64,000 nucleotides of DNA from Billgrantia aerodenitrificans. GTDB taxonomy: Bacteria; Pseudomonadota; Gammaproteobacteria; Pseudomonadales; Halomonadaceae. Of this stretch, positions 1 through 11,002 are shown piece by piece (positions within the stretch are counted from its first letter, which is position 1; every line of letters starts with the position of its first letter). The stretch is from the NCBI RefSeq assembly GCF_021404405.1, contig NZ_JABFTV010000004.1:124001-188000 (forward strand), read 5' to 3'. A program made the position numbers and the translations under genes. The notes under the pieces were generated by a model. The model was not told the DNA's origin and made no database searches. It saw only the letters and a program-made list of their open reading frames with translations.

Positions 1-2543
1 TTGGTGCCTACCGAGAAGAAGTCGACCTCGGCGGCCAAGACAGGTGCCAGCAGGGCCGCCGAAGGCACCTCGATCATCACCCCCAACTGCACGTCGGTGG
101 CGCGCTCGGCGGCGGGAATCTCGTCGAGCAGGCGCTCGAAGATGGCGCGTGCGGCGCGGAATTCGCCCACGTCCTTGACCATCGGCAGCATGATGCGCAG
201 CGGCCGTGGCTTGTCCGCCGCCTCGCTGGCGGGGGCCGCCGCCATCAACAGCGCCCGCAGTTGGGTCTCGAGCACCTCGGGCCGGGTCAGGCTGAGGCGG
301 ATACCGCGCAGCCCGAGGAAGGGGTTGTCCTCCTTGGGCACCGGCCAGTAGGGCAGCGGCTTGTCGCCGCCCACGTCGAGGGTGCGGGCCACCAGCGGGC
401 GGCCCTCCAGGGCGTCCAGGGCCTCGCGGTACTCCTCGATCTGCGTGGCGAGATCCGGCTCCCGGGCGTGGGCCATGAACAGGAACTCGGTGCGCAGCAG
501 GCCGATGCCCTCGGCGCCACGCTCCACGGCGTCGGCGGCGTGGGCGGTGTTGCCCAGGTTGGCGGCCACCTCCACGCGATGTCCGTCACGGGTTTGGGCC
601 GGCTCGAAGCGCGCCTGCCACGCCTCGGCCTCGCGCCGCTCGCGTTCGGCCAGACGCTGCTCGGCGCTGGCGCGACGTTCGGCGGAGGGTGCCGGAATCA
701 CCCGGCCGCGTTCGCCATCGAGAATCAGCTCCTGACCGCCTGCCAGCGTCAGTACCCGTTCACCAGCGCCTACCACGGCAGGAATGCCCAGGGCGCGGGC
801 GAGAATCGCGCTGTGCGCGGTGGCACCGCCGCGGGCGGTGAGCAGGCCGCGCACCCGCTGAGTATCGAGCCGCGCCACGTCGGAAGGGCCGATGTCATCG
901 GTCACCAGGATGTAGGGCGTCTCCGGCGGCTCGGGCAGCTTCACCTCGCACAGCACGCCAAGCACGCGGCGACCGACGTCGCGCAGGTCGGCGGCGCGCT
1001 CGGCCAGCAGGCGGTCGGCGAGCATCTCCTGGGCGTGGGCGGCGGTCTCGATGGCTTCCCACCAGGCGGACTCGGCCGAGCGGCCCTCCTGAATGCCTTC
1101 GCGGGCGGCCTCGAACAGCTCAGGATCGGTGAGCATCTCCTCGTGCATGGAGAGAATCTGCGCCACTTCGCCGCCGCGGGCCTGCTGCACCAGTGCCTCG
1201 AGCTGGGCCGCTCCCTCGACGAGGGCCTGGCGCAGACGCCGCTGCTGCTCGGCTGGGTCGGCGGCGCGCTCGGGATAGTCGAAGCGCGGTGTCTGCAGCA
1301 CGAAGACCGGCGCGATGGCCAGCCCCGGCGAGGCTGCCACCCCCGGGTGCGGCATGTCGTCGGGCAGCGGCTCGACGGGGGCGGCATCCGCCTGCGGCAT
1401 GCTGCGCTCACGACTCTCGTCGAAGGGCAGCACGTGCTCGCCGAGGCCGTCCGCCATGGCTCGGCACACGGCCTCGAGGGCCTGCTGGGCTCCCGCGCCT
1501 TCGGCGGAGAAGACCAGTTGCTGGCCGCGGCGGGCACCGAGGTTGATCACCTTGGTCAAGCTGGAAGCGGACACCGCGGCGCCACCGCCTTCGGCCAGCC
1601 GTACCTGGATCGGCAGGCCCTGTTCCCGGGCCACCTGCACCAGCTGCTTGGCCGGGCGGGCATGCAGCCCGTGGGCGTTGAGCACCCGGGCCAGCCGGGT
1701 ATGGGCCGCAGCGGATTCGCCGGCCAGGCGTGCCAGCACGGTGGTGGCATCGGCACTGGGCAGCTCGGCGGCGGCACCGCTGTCGAGCAGGGTCAGAACG
1801 CGCTCCAGCAGGCTGCGGTGGGCGTCGCCCTGGGCAGCCAGGCAGAACACCCCCTTCACCGCTTCGCCGCCGCTCTCCAGGCGTTCATCCGGGGTGGCCA
1901 GTGCCAGCGCCGGCACCGCGACGCTGCGCTCGCCGAGGCTGAGCCACAGTCCCTGGCCCAGCGGCGCCAGCTCGCGTTCGGCGACCTCGGCGACGAAATC
2001 GCTGCCCACGCAGCCGAGCTGACGCAGCCGGGCGGCGCCGGCCAGGGCCAGTTCGCGGGCGTCGCGGGCAGGAAAGCCGAGGCACAGGGTATCAGTGTCC
2101 AGACGTGCCTCCACTTGCGCCTTCGACAGCAGGGCGGCCACGGCCGCCGCCGAACCGGCACCGGCCAGCCGCTCGCCGACACGGTCGTCGTCAAGTACGT
2201 GGGTGAGCTGGCGCAGGATGTCCAGGTGTTCGTCGCTCTGGGCGGCAATGGCGACCAGCACGTGGATGCGCTGGCCGTCGTGCCACTCGACCCCGGCGGG
2301 AAACTGCAGCACGCGTACGCCGGTGGCGAGAACGTGCTCGCGGCTCTCCGGGGTGCCGTGGGGGATGGCGATGGCGTTGCCGAGGTAGGTGGAGGACTGT
2401 GCCTCGCGCTGGAACAGGCCGTCGCGGTAGGCGGGGGCGGTCAGCCCCGCCCGGTGCAGCGATTCGGCGGCCTGCTCCAGCGCATCGCGCCAGTCAGGCG
2501 CCTGACAGTCGAGGCGGACGTCCTCGGGGCGTAGCGTGAGCAT
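1..2543 (-). CDS. fruB: Fused PTS fructose EIIA-HPr-EI phosphotransferase, 3' end cut by window edge
   Basis: Cytoplasmic phosphorelay protein that passes phosphate from PEP through its EI, HPr and EIIA domains to the membrane fructose permease FruA, giving fructose-1-phosphate. The reading frame is open from ATG 2543 to the window start (847 codons), so roughly the last 100 residues are missing. Visible in order: EIIA-Fru domain with its phospho-His at residue 62 (AIPHGTPE); an HPr domain with HGLHARPAK near residue 290; an EI domain from about residue 400 with the phospho-His motif GGATAHSAI near 575 and the barrel motif GIGLLRTEF. The frame breaks off in DFFSVGT, just before the expected EI active-site region. 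AGGAG precedes the ATG. fruK and fruA would be expected beyond the left edge. Confidence 0.95.
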   Translation of the reverse strand, partial: MLTLRPEDVRLDCQAPDWRDALEQAAESLHRAGLTAPAYRDGLFQREAQSSTYLGNAIAIPHGTPESREHVLATGVRVLQFPAGVEWHDGQRIHVLVAIAAQSDEHLDILRQLTHVLDDDRVGERLAGAGSAAAVAALLSKAQVEARLDTDTLCLGFPARDARELALAGAARLRQLGCVGSDFVAEVAERELAPLGQGLWLSLGERSVAVPALALATPDERLESGGEAVKGVFCLAAQGDAHRSLLERVLTLLDSGAAAELPSADATTVLARLAGESAAAHTRLARVLNAHGLHARPAKQLVQVAREQGLPIQVRLAEGGGAAVSASSLTKVINLGARRGQQLVFSAEGAGAQQALEAVCRAMADGLGEHVLPFDESRERSMPQADAAPVEPLPDDMPHPGVAASPGLAIAPVFVLQTPRFDYPERAADPAEQQRRLRQALVEGAAQLEALVQQARGGEVAQILSMHEEMLTDPELFEAAREGIQEGRSAESAWWEAIETAAHAQEMLADRLLAERAADLRDVGRRVLGVLCEVKLPEPPETPYILVTDDIGPSDVARLDTQRVRGLLTARGGATAHSAILARALGIPAVVGAGERVLTLAGGQELILDGERGRVIPAPSAERRASAEQRLAERERREAEAWQARFEPAQTRDGHRVEVAANLGNTAHAADAVERGAEGIGLLRTEFLFMAHAREPDLATQIEEYREALDALEGRPLVARTLDVGGDKPLPYWPVPKEDNPFLGLRGIRLSLTRPEVLETQLRALLMAAAPASEAADKPRPLRIMLPMVKDVGEFRAARAIFERLLDEIPAAERATDVQLGVMIEVPSAALLAPVLAAEVDFFSVGT

Positions 2544-2616
2544 GGGCAATCTCCTGTTGGCGGCGACCCCGATCGACACAGCTGGATCAAGTTCAGGTTT
2601 GTCGATTGTGTTTTGC

Positions 2617-2628
2617 TGAATCGTGTCA
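2617..2628. promoter_or_regulatory. Cra/FruR-like operator 1
   Basis: TGAATCGTGTCA is close to the Cra/FruR half-palindrome consensus (TGAATCGTTTCA type). It lies 74 bp upstream of the fruB ATG, in the 207-bp divergent gap shared with the LacI-family regulator gene. Autogenous and fructose-1-phosphate-responsive control of the fru operon is inferred from known Cra/FruR systems. Confidence 0.65.
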
Positions 2629-2647
2629 CCTTGTCTATTCTTCATGC

Positions 2648-2659
2648 TGGATCGATTCA
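2648..2659. promoter_or_regulatory. Cra/FruR-like operator 2
   Basis: TGGATCGATTCA is a second near-match to the Cra/FruR consensus, 31 bp centre-to-centre from the first (about three helical turns), so both sites face the same side of the DNA. It lies between fruB and the divergent regulator gene. Confidence 0.6.
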
Positions 2660-2750
2660 TCTACTTTCGCAAGTCAAGGATCTTAGACTTTGGCAGGGGT
2701 AGGTGCTCAGCCACTGGCGTAGAATGACAGGCCGTTAACGGGGGAGAGCG

Positions 2751-3749
2751 ATGACACTTGCTGAAATCGCACGCCTGGCCGGTGTCTCGCGCACCACGGC
2801 CAGCTACGTGATCAATGGACAGGCCACCGAGCGGCGCATCAGTCAGGACACTGTCGACAAGGTCATGGCCGTGGTGCGCGAGCACCGCTATCGGGTGGAT
2901 GCACAGGCCGCCGCGCTGCGGCGGGGCTCGAGTCGCATTCTCGGGCTGATCGTGCCGGACCTGGAGAATGCCAGCTATGCGCGGCTGGCGAAGCGGCTCG
3001 AGCGGGGCGCGCGAGAGCAGGGCTACCAGCTGCTGATCGTTGGCTCCGACGACCGGCCGGAGAGCGAGCGTGAGCTGGCCCTGGCCCTGCGCGCCCAGCG
3101 CTGCGAGGTGCTGATCACCGCCAGCTGCTTGCCCCTGGATGACCCTTTCTATGCCGAGCTGATGGCCGATGGCCTGCCGGTGATCGCGGTGGACCGCGGC
3201 TTCGATCCCGGGCACTTCGCCTGCGTGGTGAGCAACGACAGGGAAGCCGCCGAGCGGCTGACGCGCTCGGTGCTGGGCGAAGGTGTGAAAAGCGTGGCCT
3301 GGCTGGATGCCGTGCCGGGGCTCTCCATCAGCCACGAGCGGCGCAGCGGGTTCCGGCAGGCTCTGGCCGGCAGTGACGCCACGGTGCTCATGTACGGGGC
3401 CGAGCGCTACGAGCGAGACGAGGGAGCGCGCCTGATGCGCGAGCTGCTTGACGAGCATGGCCTGCCCGATGCTCTGGTCACGGCTTCCTACACGCTGCTC
3501 GACGGGGTCTTCGACGTGCTGCTGGAGCAGGGTGGGCTGCCGCAGACGCTGCGCCTGGCCACTTTCGGCGACAACCGCCTGCTCGACTTCCTGCCGCTGC
3601 CGGTCAATTCGGCGGTGCAGGATCACGAACGTATCGCCGACGCTGCCCTTGCCGCCGCGCTGGCTGCCGCCCGGGGCGATTATCGCCCGGGGCAGCAGGT
3701 GGTGGCGCGAACGCTGCGCTGGCGCCTGCCGGCGCGAGTGCCGCTATGA
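2751..3749 (+). CDS. fruR: LacI-family fructose regulator (Cra/FruR type)
   Basis: DNA-binding repressor/activator that senses phosphorylated fructose and controls the fru genes. The 332-residue protein starts with a LacI-type helix-turn-helix (residues 1-22, AEIARLAGVSRTTASYVING), followed by the hinge and a periplasmic-binding-protein-like effector domain (ILGLIVPDLENASYARLA from about residue 64). That signature and the length match the Cra/FruR branch. It is divergent from fruB across a gap with two matching operators. The start ATG follows GGGGGAGAG. It could act more widely as a central carbon regulator, as Cra does in enterics, but only the fru gap shows clear boxes. Confidence 0.9.
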   Translation: MTLAEIARLAGVSRTTASYVINGQATERRISQDTVDKVMAVVREHRYRVDAQAAALRRGSSRILGLIVPDLENASYARLAKRLERGAREQGYQLLIVGSDDRPESERELALALRAQRCEVLITASCLPLDDPFYAELMADGLPVIAVDRGFDPGHFACVVSNDREAAERLTRSVLGEGVKSVAWLDAVPGLSISHERRSGFRQALAGSDATVLMYGAERYERDEGARLMRELLDEHGLPDALVTASYTLLDGVFDVLLEQGGLPQTLRLATFGDNRLLDFLPLPVNSAVQDHERIADAALAAALAAARGDYRPGQQVVARTLRWRLPARVPL

Positions 3750-3777
3750 CACGGCCGGGCGGCATGGCTGGTATCGC

Positions 3778-4758
3778 TCAGCTCTCGCCCCGCAGTCGGG
3801 CCAGGTCGTCACGATCGGGCAGGGCGGCATAGGCGCCGGGGCGGGTCACCGCATGGGCGCCGCAGTTGGCGGCGGTGCGCAGGGCACGATGCAGAAACGC
3901 CTCGTCCTGGTGCCAGTCTGACGCGAGTTCCGTCCTGTCCAGATAGTCGGCCAGTTCGGCCAGCAGTCCGCCGATGAAGGCATCGCCGCCGGCGGTGGTG
4001 TCCACGGCCTCGACCTTGGGCGGTGCATGGCGCAGCTCCCTGCCCACGCCGAGGGCGCGCACTTCACCGGGGCCGTCGGTGATCACCAGCAGCCGGACGC
4101 CGGCGGCAAGCCGCTCGGCCAGCCAGGCCTCGGCGGGATGATCGGCGCGCAGGTAGTCGAGTTCATCCTTCGAGAGCTTGACCAGGCCGGCGCGATCGAT
4201 CAACTGAGTGACCAAAGCGATGTCGGCGCTGCCGCCGGCCCAGAGGTTGTGGCGCAGGTTGGCATCGACGCTGACCAGGCAGCCGGCGCGGCTGGCCATG
4301 TCGGCCATGGCCAGGGTGGTGTCGGCGATCGCCGGCTCGGTCAGGCTGTTGCTGCAGAAGTGCACGATGGCCGGTTCGGCGAACACGCCGGGCGGCAGGT
4401 GCTCCAGCCGATAGAGCAGATCCGCGGCCGGCGGGCGATAGAAGTCGAAGGTGCGCTCGCCATGGGCGTCGCGGGAGACGAAGGCCAGCGCCGTGCGCGC
4501 CTCGCGGGTGCGCACCACGCCGCTGATCTCGACGCCGTGGGCGGCCAGTTCCGCGGCCAGGAAGTCACCGAAGTGATCCTCTCCCAGCATGCCGAGGAAG
4601 CGGCTGGGTATGCCCAGGCGCGCGCAGGCCACTGCCACGTTGGCCGGGGCACCGCCAGCGTAGGGTGTGAAGGTTTCCGGAGCGTCGCCGGCGAGGTCGC
4701 CGAGGCGGCTGGAGAGCATGTCGACCAGGGCTTCGCCGAAGGCGATGACGGGTAGCAT
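3778..4758 (-). CDS. PfkB-family carbohydrate kinase, probable fructokinase
   Basis: Predicted ATP-dependent sugar kinase giving fructose-6-phosphate from free fructose. Both PfkB signatures are present: GGAPANVAVA near residues 35-44 and DTTAGGDAFIGG near residue 250, where the second Asp is the catalytic base. At 326 residues it has normal ribokinase-family length. It is the last gene of the minus-strand operon edd-glk-mutarotase-AKR-kinase, which argues for a hexose rather than a nucleoside or ribose. It ends 28 bp from the convergent fruR stop. 2-Keto-3-deoxygluconate kinase is an alternative, but the N-terminal IAFGEALVDM fits fructokinases better. Confidence 0.8.
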   Translation of the reverse strand: MLPVIAFGEALVDMLSSRLGDLAGDAPETFTPYAGGAPANVAVACARLGIPSRFLGMLGEDHFGDFLAAELAAHGVEISGVVRTREARTALAFVSRDAHGERTFDFYRPPAADLLYRLEHLPPGVFAEPAIVHFCSNSLTEPAIADTTLAMADMASRAGCLVSVDANLRHNLWAGGSADIALVTQLIDRAGLVKLSKDELDYLRADHPAEAWLAERLAAGVRLLVITDGPGEVRALGVGRELRHAPPKVEAVDTTAGGDAFIGGLLAELADYLDRTELASDWHQDEAFLHRALRTAANCGAHAVTRPGAYAALPDRDDLARLRGES

Positions 4759-4794
4759 GTGAATTCCTCGTGTTGTCCTTGTGAGTGGCGAATC

Positions 4795-5673
4795 TCAGGC
4801 CACCTCGTGACCCCGAGCGGACTCCAGCAGGGCATACCAGGTGGGGCGATCCATCGGCGTTTGGGCATCGGCATGCAGGGCCGCGATGCGCTCTTCACGC
4901 AGGCTGCCGATCACCGGTCGCGGGCGGCCCGGCAAGGCGCGCAGCCAGGCCAAGGCCAGTCCGGCCGGCGTGATGCCGTGCTCCTCGGCGAGCCGGATCA
5001 GCAGCCGTTCGGCTGGCCCCTGGAAGACCCGGCCGCCGCCCAGGGGCGACCACACCAACGGTATCTGGCCGTCGCCGACCAGCGCATCGTAGGTGCCATC
5101 GAAGAGTGGCTGGGTGTGGTCCAGCGAGAGCTGCAGCTGATGCGTGGCCAGCTCGTGGTGCATTGCCGCCTGCAGGCGGCGCCATTGATCAGGCAGGAAG
5201 TTCGAGACCCCGACGGCGCCGACCTTGCCGGCATCGATGGCCTCGTCCAGCGCCCGGCCGGTGGCTTCGGCATCCATCAGCGGACTGGGTCGATGCAGCA
5301 GGAAATGGTCGAGACGCTCGACGCCGAGACGAGCCAGCGAGTCGTCGATGGCGCCTCTCAGGTATTCCGGCGAGCTGTCGTAGTGCTTGACGCGAAACGG
5401 TGAGGCATCGCGCTCCGGCGTGACGATGCTGGCCTTGGTCACGACCCTGACACGTGCCGCTAACCCGGGGCGAGCGCGCAGAGCGGCACCGAACAGGGCC
5501 TCGCCCTGGGTGTCGCCGTAGATATCGGCATGATCGAACCATTCGAGCCCTTCGTCGAGGCGGGCTTCGATCCAGTCGGCCAGGCGTGCCGGCGGGTGCA
5601 GATCGGTCACCTCGTGCAGGCGCATCATGCCCAGCAGAAATGGCGTCTCCAGCGCGCCGGTAGCGTGTTTCAC
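4795..5673 (-). CDS. Aldo/keto reductase, YdhF-like
   Basis: NADPH-dependent carbonyl reductase fold, substrate unknown. The catalytic tetrad is visible: Asp and Tyr in FDHADIYGDTQGEALFG, Lys in VVTKASI and His in FLLHRPSP; the pattern resembles E. coli YdhF. I chose GTG 5673 as the start because it overlaps the mutarotase stop by 4 bp (GTGA) and removes an arginine-rich N-terminus that matches no aldo/keto reductase; this gives 292 residues. It lies within a sugar-catabolic operon and ends 36 bp before the fructokinase start, so a sugar or sugar-derived aldehyde substrate is plausible but unproven. Confidence 0.85.
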   Translation of the reverse strand: MKHATGALETPFLLGMMRLHEVTDLHPPARLADWIEARLDEGLEWFDHADIYGDTQGEALFGAALRARPGLAARVRVVTKASIVTPERDASPFRVKHYDSSPEYLRGAIDDSLARLGVERLDHFLLHRPSPLMDAEATGRALDEAIDAGKVGAVGVSNFLPDQWRRLQAAMHHELATHQLQLSLDHTQPLFDGTYDALVGDGQIPLVWSPLGGGRVFQGPAERLLIRLAEEHGITPAGLALAWLRALPGRPRPVIGSLREERIAALHADAQTPMDRPTWYALLESARGHEVA

Positions 5674-6731
5674 GAGTCTGCCTCGCACGACAGGGTGGTA
5701 CCCAGCAGGTGCTGGGCGCCGGGTACCAGCCACACCGGGTCGAGGCGGGTATTGGCCGACTCCACGCAGAGGAAGCGTCGCGCGGCGGCGGGCGACGTAT
5801 CGTCGGGCGGTGCCTCTGCAGGGTGCCACACCACCGCCGAGTCGCTGCCCTGGCGGGCGACGCGCAGGCGTCGGCTACCGTCGTCGAGCACCACTTCGGC
5901 GTTGCTGTGGTAGATGCGGTCGAGTCCGCTGCGTACGGCGAGCTCACCCTGCTGTTCGCGCTCGGCGAAGCCGGCCAGCTTGTCCAGGTAGCGGGCGCCG
6001 GCCAGTCCCGTGAGGCGACAGGCGAAGCTGTCGGCCACGGCCAGGTAGCTGTGCAGGGCGCCGCTGAGCTTGACCGGGGTCTCGCCGACGTGCTCGGTGA
6101 TCAGCTCCACGTGCAGGCGCCGGGCATTGGCCTGGATCACCGCGCGCGGCACCAGTTGGCTGTGCAGGCGTTCGGTGGGGGAGAGGTGCAGTTCGACGCC
6201 GCCCTCGTGCTCGTCCACGGCGTCGAGGCACCACTGGGCCAGACGCGCCGGGCCATGCATGGGGCCGGAGCGGTCCGGGCTTTCGTCGGCACCGCGCTCG
6301 TCGGCAAACCAGGGCCAGCACAGCGGAATGCCGCCGCGAATGGCGCCGGGCAGCGCCTGGGGCGTGGGCGTGACCCACAGCCAGCCGCCGGGCACCAGCG
6401 CCTCTTCTTCCTCGCCCATGGCCTCTGGAGCACGCGCGGCGTCGGGCGCATTACGCATAGCTTCGGACACGGGAAGGTCTGTACGCGCGTCGTCGGGCGC
6501 GTTGGTAGAGAGCGAGCCTTCAGCTCGCGCGGGGGTGGGCGCGTAAGGTAGCGAGCCTTCAGCTGGCGTGGCTTCGGACGCCGGTAAAAAGTGAAGCACC
6601 TGGGCGCCCTGCAAACACACCGCCAGTTCGCCCCAGGCTTCACGAGCCAACCACACGCGGCGGTCGGCCCACTCGCACTCACGCCGGCCGTCGGTCTCAT
6701 CGAGCAGGGCTCGCAGGCTTTGCGGGATCAT
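5670..6731 (-). CDS. D-hexose-6-phosphate mutarotase (YeaD family) with in-frame insert
   Basis: Galactose-mutarotase-fold enzyme interconverting alpha and beta anomers of hexose-6-phosphates. Family motifs seen are GGIPLCWPWF, HGPARL and the C-terminal CVESANTRLDPVWL. It sits 15 bp after glk in the operon, consistent with supplying the correct anomer of glucose-6-phosphate. At 353 residues it is longer than the family norm of about 290: residues roughly 52-108 are an Ala/Pro/Glu-rich stretch encoded by a repeat cluster (separate entry), placed between LQGAQVLHFLPA and LVPGGWLWV. AAGGAG lies 6 bp before ATG 6731. It may still be functional, as the insert replaces a surface loop. Confidence 0.88.
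   Translation of the reverse strand: MIPQSLRALLDETDGRRECEWADRRVWLAREAWGELAVCLQGAQVLHFLPASEATPAEGSLPYAPTPARAEGSLSTNAPDDARTDLPVSEAMRNAPDAARAPEAMGEEEEALVPGGWLWVTPTPQALPGAIRGGIPLCWPWFADERGADESPDRSGPMHGPARLAQWCLDAVDEHEGGVELHLSPTERLHSQLVPRAVIQANARRLHVELITEHVGETPVKLSGALHSYLAVADSFACRLTGLAGARYLDKLAGFAEREQQGELAVRSGLDRIYHSNAEVVLDDGSRRLRVARQGSDSAVVWHPAEAPPDDTSPAAARRFLCVESANTRLDPVWLVPGAQHLLGTTLSCEADS
6436..6584. repeat. Hairpin-rich repeat cluster inserted in frame in the mutarotase gene
   Basis: About 150 bp made of duplicated short motifs: GCGAGCCTTCAGCT at 6512-6525 and 6551-6564; GCTTCGGAC at 6460 and 6571; GTCGGGCGC near 6441 and 6492. The copy at 6512-6528 forms a hairpin (GCGAGC, 5-nt loop, GCTCGC). 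The block is a multiple of three without stops, so it is translated as a disordered loop. It resembles a REP-type palindromic element, but no family match could be tested. Confidence 0.6.
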
Positions 6732-6746
6732 TCGCGCTCCTTCACG

Positions 6747-7711
6747 TCATTCCACTTCTTCGTTGTGCAGGGCCTCGGCGGCGCCCAGCAGTCCCGGCCA
6801 GGGCGCGGTGACCACTCGCACCGGGATGGCGCGGTTGTAATCGCTCATGCGGCCCTTGGCGGTAAAGGCTTCGATGAAGCGGCTCTGGGGCAGCCAGTCC
6901 AGCAGCCGCGGCAGAATGCCGCCGCACAGATAGACCCCGCCGCGGGCGCCCATGGTCAGGGCGGCATCGCCGCAGACGTCGCCGAGGATCTTGAGAAACC
7001 GCAGCAGGGTATCACGAGCAATGGCGTCACCGCCTGCGGCGGCAGCCGTCACTTCGGGCGGGGTCTGGCAGTTGGGGTTGGCGCCTTTCAGCGAGCAGTG
7101 GGACAGGTAGAGATCGAGCAGCCCCTGGCCGCACAGGATGCGCTCCACCGAGACCCGGCCATAGCGGTTGCGGAAATGCCGCAGCAGGTTCTGCTCGCGC
7201 TCGTCGGTGGGGGCATAGGTGACGTGCCCCCCTTCGGTGGGCAGCGGAATCCAGGCATGCTGGCCGGGAAAGATGCCGGCCACGCCGAGCCCGGTGCCGG
7301 GGCCGATGACCAGACAGGTGGCGTGCTCACGCGCCACGCCCGGTTGCACCTCGACCAGCTCGTCCGGCGCCAGGTGCGGCACGCCCAGGGCCTGGGCGGT
7401 GAAGTCGTTGATCACCTTGAGCCGTTCCAGGCCGAGGGCGGTTTGCGCCTCGCGGCGGGAGAACGACCAGTGATTGTTGGTCATGACCACCCGGTCGCCG
7501 TCGATAGGGCAGGCGAAGGCCAGGCAGGCTTCCCTCGGGGCGTCGTCGGCGGCCAGGCCGACCCTGGCCAGGTAGTCGCGCACCGCCTCCACCACGCCGG
7601 GATAATCGGCGCAGGGCAGGGCGATGCTCTCACGGGGGGCGTGCTCGCCCGGCGTGACCAGGGCGAAGCGGGCGTTGGTGCCGCCAATGTCGCCGATCAG
7701 GGCCGGCCGCG

Positions 7712-7715
<4 letters not shown>
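6747..7715 (-). CDS. glk: Glucokinase
   Basis: ATP-dependent phosphorylation of glucose to glucose-6-phosphate in the cytoplasm. The 322-residue protein matches the bacterial Glk family in length and has the N-terminal phosphate-binding motif [12 protein letters not shown] (residues 8-19), [13 protein letters not shown] with the catalytic Asp, GPGTGLGVA and the glucose-binding EGGH. It overlaps the upstream edd stop by 4 bp (ATGA), implying translational coupling, and AGGAGG precedes the start. With edd and the mutarotase it forms the entry to the Entner-Doudoroff pathway. Confidence 0.96.
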
Positions 7716-9598
<1,883 letters not shown>

Positions 9599-9624
9599 GG
9601 AAGCACCTCGCGTCGTTAGAGGAA

Positions 9625-9636
9625 TGTAAATTTACA
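9625..9636. promoter_or_regulatory. Perfect 12-bp palindrome upstream of edd
   Basis: TGTAAATTTACA starts 27 bp upstream of the edd ATG. Its ends match HexR half sites (TGTA...TACA), but the spacing is 3 bp shorter than in the 15-bp box at 9686. It may be a weak second HexR site, part of the promoter, or another operator. Confidence 0.45.
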
Positions 9637-9685
9637 CAATTGTCGCCTATCGCTTGGCAGAATTGAAGGTGCTTGGCCAAAAGTA

Positions 9686-9700
9686 TGTAGTTTTATTACA
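9686..9700. promoter_or_regulatory. HexR-like operator of the edd operon
   Basis: TGTAGTTTTATTACA is a near-perfect palindrome that matches the TGTA-N7-TACA HexR consensus known from gammaproteobacterial edd, zwf and gap promoters. It lies 88-102 bp upstream of edd in the divergent gap with the acetyltransferase-like gene. Derepression by 2-keto-3-deoxy-6-phosphogluconate is inferred from HexR biology; hexR itself is not in the window. Confidence 0.7.
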
Positions 9701-9794
9701 GCGATGGAAAAGGTCGAAGGGTCTGCGCACAATGTAGGCGGGCGTCGGCCCGTTGTCAGCCGGCGCATCGGCCACTTCCCCTGGCAGGAACCCC

Positions 9795-10928
9795 ATGTCC
9801 GAGCTGATCCTCAAGCAACTGTCCGCCATCGAGGCGGTGGCAGCGACGCAATGGAATGCACTGATCGGCGACGATCACCCCTTTCTGCGCCATGAGTTTC
9901 TTTACGCGTTGGAAGCGAGCGGTGCGGCCAGCCGCTCCACTGGCTGGGTGCCGGATCACCTCACGCTGTGGCGCGGCGAGTCTCTGGTGGGCGTGATGCC
10001 CCACTATCGCAAGTTCCACTCCTACGGTGAGTACGTGTTCGACTGGAGCTGGGCCGATGCCTGGGAGCGTGCCGGCGGGCGCTACTATCCCAAGGGACTC
10101 ACGGCGATTCCCTTTTCTCCTGTGCCGGGGCCGCGGCTGGCCTTGGCGGCCGATGTCGACCCGCTCGCGGCGCGGGACCTAGTGGCCGGAGTCTGGGAGG
10201 AGGGCGGGCTGTCGAGCTGGCATCTGCTGTTTGCCGTCGACGAGGAGGTCGACGCCTGGCTCGAGGCCAGGCCCGAGCTGCTGGTGCGCCACGGAGTGCA
10301 GTTCCAGTGGCGCGACCAGAGCTACGGCGACTTCGAAGGCTATCTGGCGGCCATGACGGCGAAGCGGCGCAAGACGATTCGTCGCGAACGACGCCGCGTC
10401 AGCGAGCAGGGACTCAGCCTGCATCGACTCAGCGGCGAGGCGATCGGCGAGTGCGAGCTCGAGCACTTCTTCCGCTGTTACGAGATCACCTATCTCGAAC
10501 GCGGTCGCCACGGCTATCTCAATCTCGATTTCTTCCGCCGGCTGCGGCGTACCATGCCAGAGGCTCTGCTGCTCATTCAGGCGCGTCTCGACGAGCAACC
10601 GGTGGCTGCTGCGCTCTGCCTGCAGGGTAGTCGCACGCTATACGGCCGCTATTGGGGCAGCGAGGTGCTGGCCGACTGTCTGCACTTCGAGGCGTGCTAT
10701 TACCAGGGTATCGAACACTGCCTGGCCAACGGACTGACCTGCTTCGACCCCGGTACTCAGGGCGAGCACAAGCTGGTGAGGGGGTTCGCTCCCAGGCGGC
10801 TGCGTTCGCTGCATCATCTCGCCGACCCCGGGCTGCGTGCCGCCGTGGCGCGCTTCTGCGACGAGGAGCGTCGACACGTCGAGGCCTACTGTCGTGCCGC
10901 CGTTGAGGCACTGCCCTTCAAGGAGTGA
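9795..10928 (+). CDS. GNAT-fold protein of the COG3146/DUF482 family
   Basis: Conserved 377-residue proteobacterial protein with a FemAB/GNAT-like acyltransferase fold; the substrate is unknown. Recognisable segments are HPFLRHEFLYALEASG, PHYRKFHSYGEYVFDW, YYPKGLTAIPFSPVPG and, near the C-terminus, FDPGTQGEHKLVRGF, all typical of this family. ATG 9795 is chosen over a start 42 bp upstream because AGGAA sits at proper distance and homology-like sequence begins here (MSELILKQL). It is divergent from edd and shares its regulatory gap, which need not mean a shared function. Confidence 0.8.
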   Translation: MSELILKQLSAIEAVAATQWNALIGDDHPFLRHEFLYALEASGAASRSTGWVPDHLTLWRGESLVGVMPHYRKFHSYGEYVFDWSWADAWERAGGRYYPKGLTAIPFSPVPGPRLALAADVDPLAARDLVAGVWEEGGLSSWHLLFAVDEEVDAWLEARPELLVRHGVQFQWRDQSYGDFEGYLAAMTAKRRKTIRRERRRVSEQGLSLHRLSGEAIGECELEHFFRCYEITYLERGRHGYLNLDFFRRLRRTMPEALLLIQARLDEQPVAAALCLQGSRTLYGRYWGSEVLADCLHFEACYYQGIEHCLANGLTCFDPGTQGEHKLVRGFAPRRLRSLHHLADPGLRAAVARFCDEERRHVEAYCRAAVEALPFKE

Positions 10929-11002
10929 GCTTTTCAGGGCGTGAGCCGGGCGGTCGTTGGTGGCATAATGCCGGCCATTCAGAACCATGAGGTCAACTAC
11001 CG

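Noticed and set aside
261..2534. Plus-strand 757-codon open frame opposite fruB
   Set aside because: Rich in Gly/His/Gln/Ala and without family motifs; it is the antisense shadow of the fruB frame, typical in high-GC DNA.
5674..5829. Longer N-terminus for the aldo/keto reductase
   Set aside because: It overlaps the conserved C-terminus of the mutarotase and reads as Arg/Pro-rich non-family sequence; GTG 5673 with GTGA overlap is better.
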